From positions 22,527,673 through 22,591,672 of the forward strand of contig OX031070.1 of the NCBI GenBank assembly GCA_943736015.1: DNA of 64,000 bases. The letters run 5' to 3'. Each line of letters opens with the position of its first letter. Positions within the stretch are counted from its first letter, which is position 1. The translations under genes and the position numbers were made by a program. Below are positions 12,601-20,650 of this stretch, piece after piece. The notes beneath the pieces are model-generated. The model ran no database searches and was not told where the DNA came from. It saw only the letters and a program-made list of their open reading frames with translations. The DNA is from Tridacna crocea. Its lineage: Eukaryota > Mollusca > Bivalvia > Cardiida > Cardiidae.

Positions 12601-14801
12601 TGGTGTATGTTCAATGATTTTCTCTTCTTGGATACACTAGCGCTGAAATTGAATCCACAGAATATACAGATATGATGGGAGGAACTTAATCGTGGAATAT
12701 CCACTTTAACGCGTTTATTTACAGGACCATCAAATGTCTCTGGTTCAGATGGAACTTGGAAGTCTACTGATAACCTCTCCTTGTATGTCTTTTGACGACA
12801 TTTATTGCAAACTTTTAACATGTCCGTACCATTTATATTTGCAACATTTTCTTTGTTTTTCATCTCTTCATTTTTTACAGGAAACAGTCTACTTTCCCAC
12901 TTGCCGCAGTTTGAACACTTTTGTTTTGGCATACTTTTACCATTCAATTTAAAACAATGAAAAAATGAAAAGTTTATTCCTGCAGAATGCAAGTAATCAA
13001 AGAATTAATATATTGCTTCCTTAAGCACAATACATATGAAAGGTTTATTCCAGCAGAATATAAATGATCAAAGAATGAATATAGTGCTTCCTTAAGCACA
13101 TATAAATGTGTATGTATAAAAGTATAAGCAAAAAAAGTAACCCACTTTTTTTGCAATTGATTTCTTCAATTAATACAACAAATACAGTTTACAAAGCAAA
13201 CGAGTATATACACTAAGAAAAAAATACCACAGTCTCCTAGCAACAAAAAGTTTAGGATAGGACAGTAATACTGTATATTATGGAATTGTTCTTGAATGAC
13301 TGTACAAAGAGATTTTTTTCTAAACCTGTAGTAGAAAGTCAAGTGGTATCGGTCACTACGTTAAAGAATGCAACAACTATGAAACGCTTCGTCTACACGA
13401 CTTAATACTTTCACATGTACAGCTTAGCTTGAAAATATTGAAAGTGATGTATGTTTGTGTTTACAGGTTTTACCCAGTCAGTGTGTTTAATGCATATCAT
13501 GGGCAATGTGGACGTTGTGAAAACATCTCTCAATGGTGAATGGGTGAATTCTACAAGGAATTATTAATGGAAAATAGAACTAACAAAACCCCAGTTCTTA
13601 TTTAGCCTGATATCTGCCTATAGGTTATGGTTAAGATAGCTTTGCTTTATTTAGGACCTGAAAAAGTAAACAGCGACATTGGAAGAAACCTTTCTATGTT
13701 TCAATAGAGATAATATAGGAGCTGAAAACTGATGGAAAAAAAAATGTCTGAAGACTTGAAGGCGGATCAAAGAAGACCAGTTCAATCACCAGATGACATT
13801 AAATGTGTATCTTGTTTGATGTTTTAAAATAAGAGGAGTTACGGGTATGCCCTGAATCACAGTCAATCAAAAATTGAATTATTCTCTAAACAATACACCA
13901 TACATCCTTTTAACATTTTATATGACATCAAAATGATGTAGCAGACCTAATTTTCAAAAGAAAATATTGATTTGTTCATTTTGTTGGAATTCTTTGTCTC
14001 AAAATCGTAAATGAATGTTCGAAAGACTTGGGTCTTTTTACAGCTCAAACAGAGAAGATTTTAACAGTGTTTTTCGCAATATGTTAATATTTTTTCAATT
14101 CAAAATGATTCATTGTAATTGTTTCTGGGATATTTAAACATTTTCTCGTAGAATTCATGAAGAAATCGGATCCAAATGATAGAGCAAAGTTATTTATGGA
14201 ATTATGACCCATCCAGCCCTCCATACTTTAGAGCTCTGAAACGCCCCTTTGGACTCAGTTAATTTCTTAAATATTTCGGATGGATAAAGTAGACATGTGT
14301 AGCATTCTTTCATATAAATTTCATGTGTGTTCTCGAGGGGTCTTTTTTCTTCATAAGTTTACCCACATCCTTTCATTTGGTTTAAACGGCAACTAGAGTT
14401 TTTAAATGGGATCAAATTCTGTGAACACTTTTTAAAGAGGACCTCCCAAGGAACATTCCAGCCAAGTATGGTCCAAATTGGCCCCGCGCTTTAGGAGGAA
14501 ATGATGTTTAAAGCATTGTTGACGACGCACGACAGACACTCGGTGATCCTAAAAGCTCCTCTTGAGCATGTTGTGCTCAGGTGAGGTAAAAAGGCACTCT
14601 GGCTTTCTACCTTTCTTGCATACTATCCTCAGACTCCCATGCCCTTTGTTTTGTCATTTCCACATCATTCTTTGTGAAATAATTGGCTGTATGAGCCCAT
14701 TTGTCTCTGAAGTCATTGTCATGATTTCTTCTTCTTACTATACTTTGTTCATACAGATTTTTTCTAGTTGTCCAGTAGCATGGTACAGTGGGGAGTGCCA
14801 T
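552..14801 (-). CDS. TCHP: TCHP (trichoplein), 5' part, seven coding exons; 3' part outside window
   Basis: Trichoplein is a coiled-coil protein; in vertebrates it binds keratin filaments and acts at centrioles, where it helps Aurora A suppress cilium assembly. Exons (5' to 3' on the minus strand): 14611-14801, 7749-7857, 6405-6506, 4521-4577, 3400-3468, 1948-2121, 552-664. They join in frame to about 271 residues of an expected ~500. The N-terminus MALPTVPCYW matches human MALPTLPSYW as I remember it; later blocks KLYEHWRQNNP and YVINSW also match human TCHP in order and spacing. The protein is almost entirely charged alpha-helix rich in E, K, R and Q. Intron phases are 2,0,0,0,0,0 and, at the left edge, 2. 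A likely splice acceptor at 14829-14830 just upstream of the ATG implies a noncoding first exon further upstream. Intron 1 (6.8 kb) holds a DNA transposon. Intron 3 appears to use a GC donor. Confidence 0.9.
835..1735. repeat. tandem-core element A (~120-150 bp units)
   Basis: Six degenerate units around GTGACCTACTTTTTGACCC and CATCAAGACAAAC, ending in a hairpin-like tail CTTACCTTGAGCACTTTGTG. Fills most of TCHP intron 6. Confidence 0.65.
1948..2121 (-). CDS. TCHP: TCHP coding exon 6, coiled coil
   Basis: A 174-nt exon (58 codons) from acceptor ATTTTACAG to donor GTAAGC. Fully charged helix; the end KQQMLELKARETE corresponds to human LQQMEELKLKEVE. Confidence 0.88.
2214..2443 (+). mobile_element. 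TTAA hairpin MITE, intact (reference copy)
   Basis: A 230-bp unit with TTAA at both ends (2214-2217, 2440-2443), termini TTAACCCTTTCCCAAAC / GTTTGGGAAAGGGTTAA, and a central near-perfect palindrome of ~33-bp arms (GAAAACATTGTGGGAAAAGG ... mirror) around apex GCTGG-TAA-CCAGC. TTAA duplication and CCC-initial ends are piggyBac hallmarks, so this is probably a piggyBac-type non-autonomous element. Entries below give only what differs; + means the AT-rich half (CTGCAAATGCTTTCAATTTG) is on the right. Confidence 0.88.
2870..3090 (+). mobile_element. TTAA hairpin MITE, left end eroded
   Basis: Palindrome 2900-2985 complete apart from one arm change (GTGAGAAATGG); right end ATTTGGTATAGAATAAG has lost TTAA. 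Confidence 0.75.
3150..3385. repeat. remnant of a GTCGACACATT-type MITE
   Basis: Text GACATGGGTCGACACATTCTGCA ... CACTGAGTATGACTCAT recurs at 31460-31770, 39700-39970, 49740-49975 and about 61780-61890, marking a dispersed family of ~270 bp. Confidence 0.5.
3400..3468 (-). CDS. TCHP: TCHP coding exon 5
   Basis: A 69-nt exon between AAAAATACAG and GTAACA, phase 0, 23 residues with the YVINSW block (human HVVNSW). Confidence 0.88.
3673..3894 (+). mobile_element. GTGACCC-ended MITE
   Basis: Ends GTGACCCATCACGCAAAAAG / TTTTGTGTGATGAGTCAC are inverted; the centre holds a hairpin around GTGTCAACCCTGGTCAG. Other copies: 28465-28668, 38291-38548, 61959-62397. Confidence 0.75.
4298..4509 (+). mobile_element. 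TTAA hairpin MITE, CG-core version
   Basis: Palindrome arms GGCAAAAGGTGAAATTGCTCG / CGAGCAATTTCACCTTTTGCC differ from the reference at matched positions. Left end eroded; right end AAAGGGTCAA. Confidence 0.75.
4521..4577 (-). CDS. TCHP: TCHP coding exon 4 (LYEHW motif)
   Basis: A 57-nt exon, acceptor TTCATTTCAG and donor GTAATT, phase 0 on both sides, 19 residues LAQEKLYEHWRQNNPDIRK. The YEHW..NNP block is a hallmark of trichoplein in my memory of the human protein. Confidence 0.9.
4811..5284 (+). mobile_element. TTAA hairpin MITE split by a MULE-like insertion
   Basis: Left end TTACCCCATTACCAGACAATT is interrupted at CCCCATTAC; the rest (5081-5284) has a shortened palindrome lacking the left arm's outer part and a right end TTGAGTTA. 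Confidence 0.75.
4823..5080. mobile_element. 258-bp MULE-like non-autonomous element with 9-bp TSD
   Basis: Inverted ends of ~60 bp starting CATCCTCGGATACCCCGG, one substitution and one indel between them. Exact 9-bp duplication CCCCATTAC at 4814-4822 and 5081-5089. Long TIRs plus a 9-bp TSD suggest the Mutator group. No ORF. Confidence 0.82.
5929..6128 (+). mobile_element. TTAA hairpin MITE, diverged
   Basis: TTAA at both ends; palindrome imperfect (ATAATGTGGGGAAAGGAC against CCCTTTTCAAACAATG), so an old copy. Confidence 0.75.
6405..6506 (-). CDS. TCHP: TCHP coding exon 3, apparent GC splice donor
   Basis: Acceptor CTATAG; 34 codons ending LRSAREEKRKN. The exon ends at 6405 if the donor is GCAAGT (6404-6399), which gives exact length agreement with human EEQRKL-IAEQ. 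A GT donor six bases further (exon to 6399, GTTTGT) keeps frame but adds Ala-Ser and is a weaker site. The other nearby GT breaks the frame with exon 4. Confidence 0.8.
6588..6809 (-). mobile_element. TTAA hairpin MITE
   Basis: Reverse orientation, TTAA at both ends, in TCHP intron 2 about 80 bp upstream of exon 3. Confidence 0.82.
6930..7110 (-). mobile_element. TTAA hairpin MITE, truncated in the palindrome
   Basis: Left half and left arm present; the sequence stops matching just past the apex (GCTGGTTACAAGATGG). Confidence 0.6.
7427..7655 (+). mobile_element. TTAA hairpin MITE
   Basis: Left TTAA intact, right TTAC. Ends about 95 bp before TCHP exon 2. Confidence 0.85.
7749..7857 (-). CDS. 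TCHP: TCHP coding exon 2
   Basis: Acceptor TTTTGTTTTAG, first base completes AGT (Ser) from exon 1, then IQAYRKGKDEEEKKKN...MLRDERNRFE in phase 0 and donor GTAAAT. Aligns with the human segment following the SMHAYQREK block. Confidence 0.88.
7891..8132 (+). mobile_element. TTAA hairpin MITE with small duplication in the arm
   Basis: Left arm reads GAAAACAACAAAACATTGTG, a short local duplication; right TTAA at 8129-8132. Lies 34 bp upstream of TCHP exon 2. Confidence 0.78.
8940..9170 (-). mobile_element. TTAA hairpin MITE
   Basis: Left arm CACTGTGGG, right CCCTCAGTG: one matched change (T to C / A to G) and one unmatched. Confidence 0.82.
9235..9420. mobile_element. TTAA hairpin MITE fragments
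   Basis: A solo right terminus (GATTGTGTGGTAAAGGGTAA) followed by a palindrome core AAAATGCTGGTTACCAGCAT with degraded flanks. Confidence 0.5.
9590..10353. repeat. tandem-core element B, left part (~165-bp units)
   Basis: Anchor AAAATCTGACC recurs at 9641, 9802, 9970, 10134 and 10301 (period 161-168). Units include TATAGTGCAAG and CACCAGAGCCATGTTTCTTGA. The last unit is broken by the DDE-SWIM transposon and the element's tail resumes at 14374. Confidence 0.75.
10354..10874 (+). repeat. left terminal inverted repeat of the DDE-SWIM transposon
   Basis: Mirror copy of 13853-14373. The transposase stop codon lies 40 bp inside its inner edge. Confidence 0.88.
10914..12992 (-). CDS. DDE transposase with N-terminal CxxC zinc motifs and C-terminal SWIM zinc finger
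   Basis: 692 codons, intact, no intron needed. CxxC pairs at about residues 26-29, 62-65 and 109-112 suggest an N-terminal DNA-binding zinc region. Residues ~205-280 resemble the helix-turn-helix that precedes DDE_Tnp_4 domains. Candidate catalytic residues: D326 (IADGTY), D409 (VVDRGY) and E458 (RWVIESANGR), the usual DDE_Tnp_4 pattern. At 630-644, CTC...CAH fits CxCx(n)CxH, a SWIM finger. Acidic C-terminus. The first 20 residues are hydrophobic and atypical; Met21 (MPKQKCSNCG, codon at 12932) is a credible alternative start. It would excise and insert the element carrying it. Family name is inference; fold and catalytic triad are clear. Confidence 0.88.
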   Translation of the reverse strand: MHSAGINFSFFHCFKLNGKSMPKQKCSNCGKWESRLFPVKNEEMKNKENVANINGTDMLKVCNKCRQKTYKERLSVDFQVPSEPETFDGPVNKRVKVDIPRLSSSHHICIFCGFNFSASVSKKRKSLNIHQRSLIFIKTGILAQAKASCCSKHFQDNVLKSEVVDELKPQNDCTYLLASEVQELLLELRDAARKKGCLDFDDPNSLTDQDYQRLTGITKSQFNTVLRYLCSLNHSGVRSVRTALAILLVKLRTALPSSILSTLFAIRKRTINTIIASVRRDLSRSFVPAFLGFNHITRQEIIDKHTTVFAKTLFGGGQDVAITIADGTYIYIEKSSNYSFQRRSYSTHKSQSLLKPMLVVASDGYIITVIGPYLADGKNNDAQITKHAFGNNVENIKNWFQDDDVMVVDRGYRDCLEFLAELGIKTEMPHFLPKGQKQHTTREGNESRYVTKVRWVIESANGRIKQWKALSNRLQNVLIPSVRDFVRIVCALCNAFRPPLASSSNTDQVVAERMLTLCSKENPLQQRVQSEKLDKRRVIWKGIDESELEDFPKLNITELRDLTFGVYQIKQAQSYMTEHLDDEGDYKILIHRECQGLIKAQIQSRHTSSKLHSLWIEYIVGITPIFHWYCTCKAGARVVGCCAHIASVIWYLSYYRHQSQKPIISKEFFNHVDDAVQIDRWTDSELENDDEN
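12970..13107. repeat. two tandem ~65-bp repeats at the transposase 5' end
   Basis: Two copies of a unit containing TTTATTCC(T/A)GCAGAAT and GCTTCCTTAAGCACA, directly upstream of and overlapping the first possible start of the transposase. They may belong to its 5'UTR/promoter, and they favour the downstream Met as the true start. Confidence 0.6.
13853..14373 (-). repeat. right terminal inverted repeat of the DDE-SWIM transposon
   Basis: Gap-free mirror of the left repeat. Differences cluster in the middle third; the inner ~200 bp is almost identical, consistent with a recent insertion or arm conversion. Confidence 0.88.
14374..14590. repeat. tandem-core element B, tail
   Basis: GGAACATTCCAGCCAAGTATGG, then GACGACGCACGACAGACACT and a hairpin tail CTCTTGAGCATGTTGTGCTC. 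Same tail type as the end of element D (54480-54566). Confidence 0.65.
14611..14801 (-). CDS. TCHP: TCHP coding exon 1 (start codon exon)
   Basis: ATG at 14801-14799; 63 codons plus two bases (AG), then donor GTAGAA. Start chosen because MALPT is the conserved trichoplein N-terminus. A polypyrimidine tract and AG at 14829-14830 suggest the exon begins at 14828 with 27 nt of 5'UTR. Confidence 0.88.
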
Positions 14802-15239
14802 TCTGATGGCATTTACTGGGTAAGTTATCTGAAATGAAATAAATATAAGATTAACCAGCACATTTACAAAATCATGAACATAAGGAAGGGATTCTGAGAA
14901 CAACTAAATTAATTGTAAACTCTGAATGAAAAAGCATCGAAGTATCTCTTAAGTATATCTTTTGTAAAACAGGAAATATGAAGAATGAGCATACTGAAGA
15001 AAGATATTGTTTATCTACAGTGATCATAGCTTTATGTAGGGAAAAATCACTGTAATAATAAATGCCTGTGTGCCTGGTCCTACAAATCAAAATATCCAAC
15101 CTTGATTTTTCTCCTTTTCCAACCAGTGACTATGATTTGTATCACATTAAGTCAACATTGCTCAAAGCATGTAATCAAAGAAGACAGCTTGATTTAAAAA
15201 AAAAAAAAAAAAAACCTGACACAATTTGAAAGAAACAAA

Positions 15240-16153
15240 GCATGAGATATTGCCTAAAAGCTCATTTTGAAAAAAAAAACTAGATCCTTGTCACAAAAGT
15301 GCCCTTTGTAATAGAATGCAGAATGGTTTAGTACAAAAGAAAGAGTTCAAAGAAAACAAACAAGTGGGGATAGACTTATGGTTCTTGTACTCTGCACATC
15401 ATGTTAATGTGGTCTATCTGTATATGAAGTTTAATCACTAACTTTTATGCTTTGGAAGTTATACCCCAGACAAAAACAAAAAAATATACTTTACAAAGGG
15501 AAATAACTTAAAATAATGGGAATAGAGTTATGGTTCTTCTAAAGTGCATTTTGCTTTATGTGATCTAATTGTACATGAAGTTTGAAGTTAAAAAAACTTC
15601 TGTACTTTACAAGTTACACCCCAGATAAAATCCAAAGTTAAGATTTATAGAGGGGGATAACTCTTAAAATAGTGGAAATAGATTAATGATCCTTGTACCA
15701 TGCACATCTTATCAATCTGGCCTATATGTATATGAAGGTTGAAGTTACTAGCTTTTTTACATTGGAAATTATGTCACAAAAATAAAATGTTAAAACTTAC
15801 AAAGGGCAATATTTTAAAAAAAAGTTGGAATAGAGTTACTGTTCTTGTACACTGCACTTTGCCTTTCTGTAATCTAATTGTGTGTGAAGTTTGAAGTTAC
15901 TAGCTTCAAAACATTGGAAGTTATGACCTGGACAAAAAAAATAACCAAAGTTAAAATTTACAAAGGGCAACAAGAAATTTTATGAAAGGGCCATAACTCA
16001 GTGAAAAATCAATGAACCACAACCAACATTTTATACGCACATCTCTGCTTGATACTGAGTCTACCTGTGAAGTTTGAATAAAATTCGTCCAATAGTTTAT
16101 GAGAAATAGAGCTGACAAAAAGCTACAGACCGACGGACGGACGGACAGCTGTG
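15240..16153. repeat. tandem-core element C (~155-bp units)
   Basis: Units around ATAGAGTTATGGTTCTTGTAC, GAAGTTTGAAGTTACTAGCTT and ACAAAGGGCAATA, ending GACCGACGGACGGACGGACAG. A TTAA MITE abuts at 16154; related units resume at 16430-16830. Confidence 0.65.
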
Positions 16154-16382
16154 TTAACCCTTTCCCAAACGGCAAATTTTGGACTAGACCAAATTAAAAG
16201 CATTCTGCAGATGACAAATTAACAGTTGCTAAAAAGATGATTTTTCTATATGATAGGGTAGAAAACATTGTGGGAAAAGGAGAAAATGCTGGTTACCAGC
16301 ATTTTCTCCTTTTCCCACAATGTTTTCGAAAGGCTTCTATTCCCGACCCGTAAAAACCAGAGATTGTTTGGGAAAGGGTTAA
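16154..16382 (-). mobile_element. TTAA hairpin MITE, near-perfect copy
   Basis: TTAA both ends, termini CCCTTTCCCAAACGGC / TGTTTGGGAAAGGG, palindrome without mismatch. Inserted at the end of element C. Confidence 0.9.
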
Positions 16383-16429
16383 AAGTATTCTATCAAAAGT
16401 ATAATTTATTTTCATCAATTCAGCAAGGG

Positions 16430-16830
16430 CACCGCCATAAAGAGAACGACAAAAAAGGGCTTAGCTCTTGAAAATTTCATTTAATTAACTAAGAACAATT
16501 TATGATATGCACATCTTTGCTGAGTGCAAAGTCTATCCATGAAGTTTGAAAGAAATTTGTCCAGAATCATCAAAGGGCCATAACTCCATAAAACCTAAAT
16601 AAACCATAACCAAAATAGGATATGCACATCTCTGCTTGATACTGAGTCTATTTGTGTAGTTTGAACCAAATCTGTCCAATTGTTGATGAGAAAAAGAGCG
16701 GACAAGAAATTTCATGAAAGGGCCATAACTCAGTGAAAAATCATTGAACCATAACCAACATTTCATATGCACATCTCTGCTTGATACTGAGTTTACCTGT
16801 GAAGTTTGAATAAAGTGCTAGCTTTTGTAA
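16430..16830. repeat. tandem-core element C, further units
   Basis: Units with AAAGGGCCATAACTC and CATATGCACATCTCTGCTTG; matching text occurs at 15980-16080. Confidence 0.55.
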
Positions 16831-16975
16831 CAACGTGGCTGAATATTTGCCTTTAGACTCAGAGGTCAAGGGTTTACCTTTAGTCTGTGGGTGTCTGCTC
16901 CGATGCTACTTTTGTTAGTGGTCTTCGCAGATACCTTCAGAGCGATGTTCATTAAAAGTATCTGGAATTAAAACG
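16820..16975 (+). repeat. dispersed SINE-like repeat, inverted copy at 18965-19125
   Basis: GGTGTCTGCTCCGATGCTAC...TTGTTAGTGGTCTTCGCA matches the reverse complement of 18990-19090. The second copy has GGTTCAAATCCC, a possible B box. Probably a SINE pair; no complete A box seen. Confidence 0.4.
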
Positions 16976-19753
16976 ATTTAGTGATTATTCTAGACCAGGT
17001 AAAAGGGCAGGGAGGCAGGAAAAAGGGGCAGGGAGGCAGGAAAAAGGGACAGGGATGAACATTGCCTTGTTGAATGACTTCTCATATAAGACAAAGGCAA
17101 ATCAGTGTCCTTCACTCTTTTCGAAACAAGTTCTAACTATAACTTTGGATATGAATTGCATATTAGAGAAAAGAATAAGAAAAGATTCTTATCAACTCAT
17201 AGACTCAAAGCAACACAATCTGACTATACAGATTTTGATTGCCATGTAATTTATGATCCCATGATGCACTGTCACACTTAGCTTTAATGTAGTAGACCCG
17301 TAACACTTCTGGTGTAGCATGGAATAAAAGTTCTTGATAGTTGATAAATACGGATTTATACAGATAAAATACTTATGCATATTTTTGAGGTAATTATTAA
17401 TTTGCTTTGTAATGAGAATACAATGGTTTTGGATTTATAAATAATAATTCTAGGAAGGAAAAAAAGGAAAAATTGGCTCGATTAAAGTAGTACAATAATA
17501 CTCATTTTAGCAATTTTGTAGGATAATAATATTGTGGAAATAGCTGTTTTCTATTACAGGTCCACTACCTAACTTCTCGTCAGATATAACAAAAAAATGC
17601 CAAGAGTAATTTTAAAAAAAAAATAAACTTTCTTCTCAGCTGTTTTACGAAATGACAAAAATTTTGATTAAAAAAAATTAAAAAAAAAAAAATTATTAAA
17701 TAGAAAGAATTACAAAATGTGTAGGCAGGCCTACTGATGGAATAGTGTATTACTGCATAGCCATTCTGTAAATAGACTGCTAAAAATAGAACACTGCAAT
17801 GCAGATTTTGCTTTAAAAAATTGCCGATGCTTGCAAACATCGAGTACTTTCTAGATAGTTGGCAACTTTGGTTTACCATCCATACTTGTAATTTATGCAA
17901 AAAATATACGAAATGATAATCTCCAGCTGCAATAACAGTTAATTCAGCTTTATTTTAAAACTATTCAAGTACATATTGATAAATTTCACTGATTGTGTGA
18001 CGTCATTTAAAGAAATTAGCAGACGTTAAAGTACCTGTGGGGGAAAAAAGTCAGAGTTTCGAGGGATAAAGGGATGGTTTAGCAAGTTAATGACAGAGAA
18101 GGATTACAACACCCTGCTGTCCTGTCTTAACTGACGAAGTTGATAAAGGATAATTAGTGTCACCCTTACTCTTAGATTGGCTGTATTTCATGAATATAGT
18201 CAGGTCGGAAGAAATTTATGGCGACTTTTTGTGACTGTGCAAGCTTGACGAGACAGAGCCAAGACACTGAAGAAGAGTTTTTTGCCCATGTAGCCCGGTG
18301 GTTTGTTCTGAAACCAGAACAATACACAAACAAGTTTTGTATGTATTTGATAAGGGCAACAGGGCGGGTGTTCACAGATTCGAGGGCAGAAGGGCGGAGT
18401 GAAAAAGGGGCAGGGCGGCGCGCCCTGCTATTCCGCTCTAGAATAAACACTACGATTTTACCTGCATCTTTTCTAACCACTCTATGCAATAAAATTTCCA
18501 ATGACAACTGATAAAATGGGCATGGATCATTAGATAAATTATTGATCTTCACAAAAAGACTGATGTTAGTTAATATTTTAATCTTACTTTCATGCAAATC
18601 TGTACTTTTCAACGTAAATAACTGTTGACCTACTTCACCAGAAATCAAAACATGGTGAAATCATTAATGCACAGGACAGTTTAGGCACATCGAAAAAGGC
18701 ACCTTGTGCACAAATGATTATAAGGGTTGGAGAATCATATTGTATGAAATTCACATTCAGTTGAGTGTGTATGCCCGTTTGACGGAAGTCACTGTGTTAG
18801 TTGTTTACAAATTACACTGAATTTATTTACATTGGGAAAAAGGTAAATTTCCATTGATTTAATTGGAATTTTGCAACACATAGTGTGTGATGTTATAGAT
18901 TAATCATTTATCCAATGATCCATCCCCATTTCATCAGCTGTCATTGGAAATTTTGTTGCATAGAGCCCTTTGGAAAGATACGGATAAAATCGCATTGATT
19001 CCAGATGTTTTAAAAGAGGGCTGATGTGAAGATGTACGCAAAGACCACTAACAAAAATAGCATCAGAGCAGACACCTTCAGACTGAATGTAATCCAGGGT
19101 TCAAATCCCACCAGTGACTCCTGTTTTTAAGAACTGATACACTTGGAAAGAAACTGAGAAACTGAAGATTCGATCTAGGGACAAAAATTAATGAAACAAA
19201 CATTTTTAGGCCCTGAATTATTTATGTGATCATGCCGGTTCATGCTTGCTCCTGTCGCTATGTTCTGGGACTCACCAATTCTGATTTATCCCCAAGTTCA
19301 GACCAACATAATCAATATATTTTAACCCTCTTTGCACATTAATACACGTCAACTTTGTTTTAAAAACGAAAAAGTTCTTGATTTTTTATGGAAACTGACA
19401 AACAGCAATCTCAGTTTAAATTAAAACTTTTTCAGTTGTGAATGTAAACAGGAAATACATTAGGCGCATGCGTAAAACAAAATAAACTGTAAGAATAGCA
19501 CGAACCGTAATTAATACCTCATTTCGAGATTATCCGATCATTTCTCTCCATTTTCGATCCGCGTTCCGATCATTAAGATAAAGCTTCGTTTTTCTAGCCA
19601 TCTAAATACCATTTCTCAACAGTTGTCTGATTTTTAGATTCTTAAGAGAGAAAATAATTGTTAATGAATATCTACATCAGGGATGGGTTCGTTTCAAATA
19701 CGTTTATCTGTCGTTGAATGGGATGAACGTAAGATCAACGTTAGCCCACGAAT
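16976..19753. other. intergenic, upstream of TCHP, mostly unassigned
   Basis: Contains short GGGCAGGGAGGCAGG repeats (16995-17050), AT-rich low-complexity DNA (17400-17700), and a plus-strand ORF at 18218-18511 starting ATGGCGACTTTTTG in a good start context. The second half of that ORF is G-rich repeat text (GGGGCAGGGCGGCGCGCCC) and I recognise no domain. The TCHP promoter and noncoding first exon probably lie here; I cannot place them. Confidence 0.4.
18965..19125 (-). repeat. SINE-like repeat, inverted partner of 16820-16975
   Basis: Carries GGTTCAAATCCC at about 19098; see partner. Confidence 0.4.
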
Positions 19754-19807
19754 ATGCAAATAGATAGCCCTAGCTCTATTGCTATTAGTAAAATCACTTG
19801 GTATATA
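19754..19807 (+). promoter_or_regulatory. snRNA-type promoter elements for the U6-like gene
   Basis: Octamer ATGCAAAT at 19754-19761, as in snRNA distal elements though unusually close, and TATATA at 19802-19807, about 30 bp before the inferred 5' end. That is the spacing expected for type 3 pol III promoters. A proximal element would lie around 19765-19795; I cannot define it. Confidence 0.5.
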
Positions 19808-19832
19808 GTGCAAGATGCCGCTGTCCATAAAT

Positions 19833-19941
19833 GTATCACTGGTAACATTGATACACATACTAAAATTGGAACGATACAGAGAAGGTTAGCATGGTCACTT
19901 GCGCAAAGATGACAATGTAAACTGTGAAGCGTTTCGATTTT
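19833..19941 (+). ncRNA. U6 snRNA-like gene or recent pseudogene
   Basis: Conserved U6 text from ACTAAAATTGGAACGATA through ACAGAGA (19876-19882), AGC triad (19888-19890), TTGCGCAAAGATGACA and GTGAAGCGTTTC, ending in eight T's (19938-19945), the pol III terminator. The 5' hairpin differs in sequence from animal U6 but still pairs: GTATCA (19833-19838) with TGATAC (19849-19854). The internal stem also keeps pairing (CTT/AAG for CCT/AGG). The 3' half has several other changes. U6 is normally almost invariant, so this is either a variant locus or a pseudogene kept young by its promoter. Confidence 0.7.
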
Positions 19942-20095
19942 TTTTCCTGACCAAATATATGGATAATTTCCAATTATTTCAAATGTGATAGAGAACAAAG
20001 AAAGTATAAAATAAAGAAAGTGTACGCTATTTTGCACCTACATCTTCACCTGTATCTACTTTTCAATTTTGTCATCAACTTTTACATTTTTCACA

Positions 20096-20324
20096 TTAAC
20101 CCTTTCCAAAAACAAGCCCTTGTTTTTACGTGTCTGCAGTACAAGTCTTTTGAAAACACTGTGGGAAAAGGAGAAATTGCTCGTAACGAGCAATTTCTCC
20201 TTTTCCCACAGTGCTTTCTGCCCGTTCGGATAATTTTCTGCCATTGTTATTAAAGTTAAAATTGTCGTCTGCAAACTCTTTCAGTTTGGAAGAGTCTAAA
20301 ATTTGTTGTTTGGGAAAGGATTAA
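20096..20324 (+). mobile_element. TTAA hairpin MITE, CG apex with GGGAAAAGG arms
   Basis: Apex GCTCGTAACGAGC joined to reference-type outer arms, with matched CACTGTGGG / CCCACAGTG. Very similar to 63394-63603 in ends and body, so the two are close relatives. Confidence 0.87.
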
Positions 20325-20514
20325 GTATACCTTGTAAAAATCAATGATAGGACTCACTGACGGATGAAAATACACGGCGTATGGAAATAAAAATTACAAT
20401 TTCTCACAGGATAAAAAAAATTATCAGATTTATTCATGTCTAAATACATTTATTGTAAACATTATTTATATCTGATTATTTCTCTGGACACCACTAAGAA
20501 TTGCATATTTATAA

Positions 20515-20650
20515 CAAAACCAATCAGCATTTTTTTCCATTTCCCACACTGTTTTCTTAATACAGTAAGTCAAATTTCGTTGTCTGAGCCACATGTCACT
20601 TTTTGCCTGCAAATGCTTCTCTTTCATTTCTTTGCTTGGTATATAAAGTA
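20515..20650 (+). mobile_element. TTAA hairpin MITE, right half only
   Basis: Begins at the apex (CAGCATTTTTTTCCATTTCCC) and abuts the next MITE. Confidence 0.55.

Larger units (their letters stand above)
10354..14373 (-). mobile_element. 4.0-kb DNA transposon with 521-bp TIRs and intact DDE-SWIM transposase
   Basis: Terminal inverted repeats at 10354-10874 and 13853-14373 align without gaps over 521 bp with about 15 mismatches by eye (~97%), starting AAAGGATGTGGG. The only long ORF inside is the transposase on the minus strand. I could not find an exact target-site duplication (left flank CTTAGT, right flank CATTTGG). The element interrupts the last repeat unit of an older tandem-core element and sits in TCHP intron 1 in the gene's orientation. 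DDE_Tnp_4-type core plus SWIM finger suggests the Harbinger/ISL2EU side of the IS5-like elements; no YqaJ-type second gene fits in the remaining ~860 bp. Confidence 0.88.

Noticed and set aside
18172..18648. 158-residue minus-strand ORF and the overlapping plus-strand ORF
   Set aside because: Overlap on opposite strands, G/C-rich repeat text in the middle, no recognisable domain; the plus-strand one is mentioned only as an unassigned ORF.
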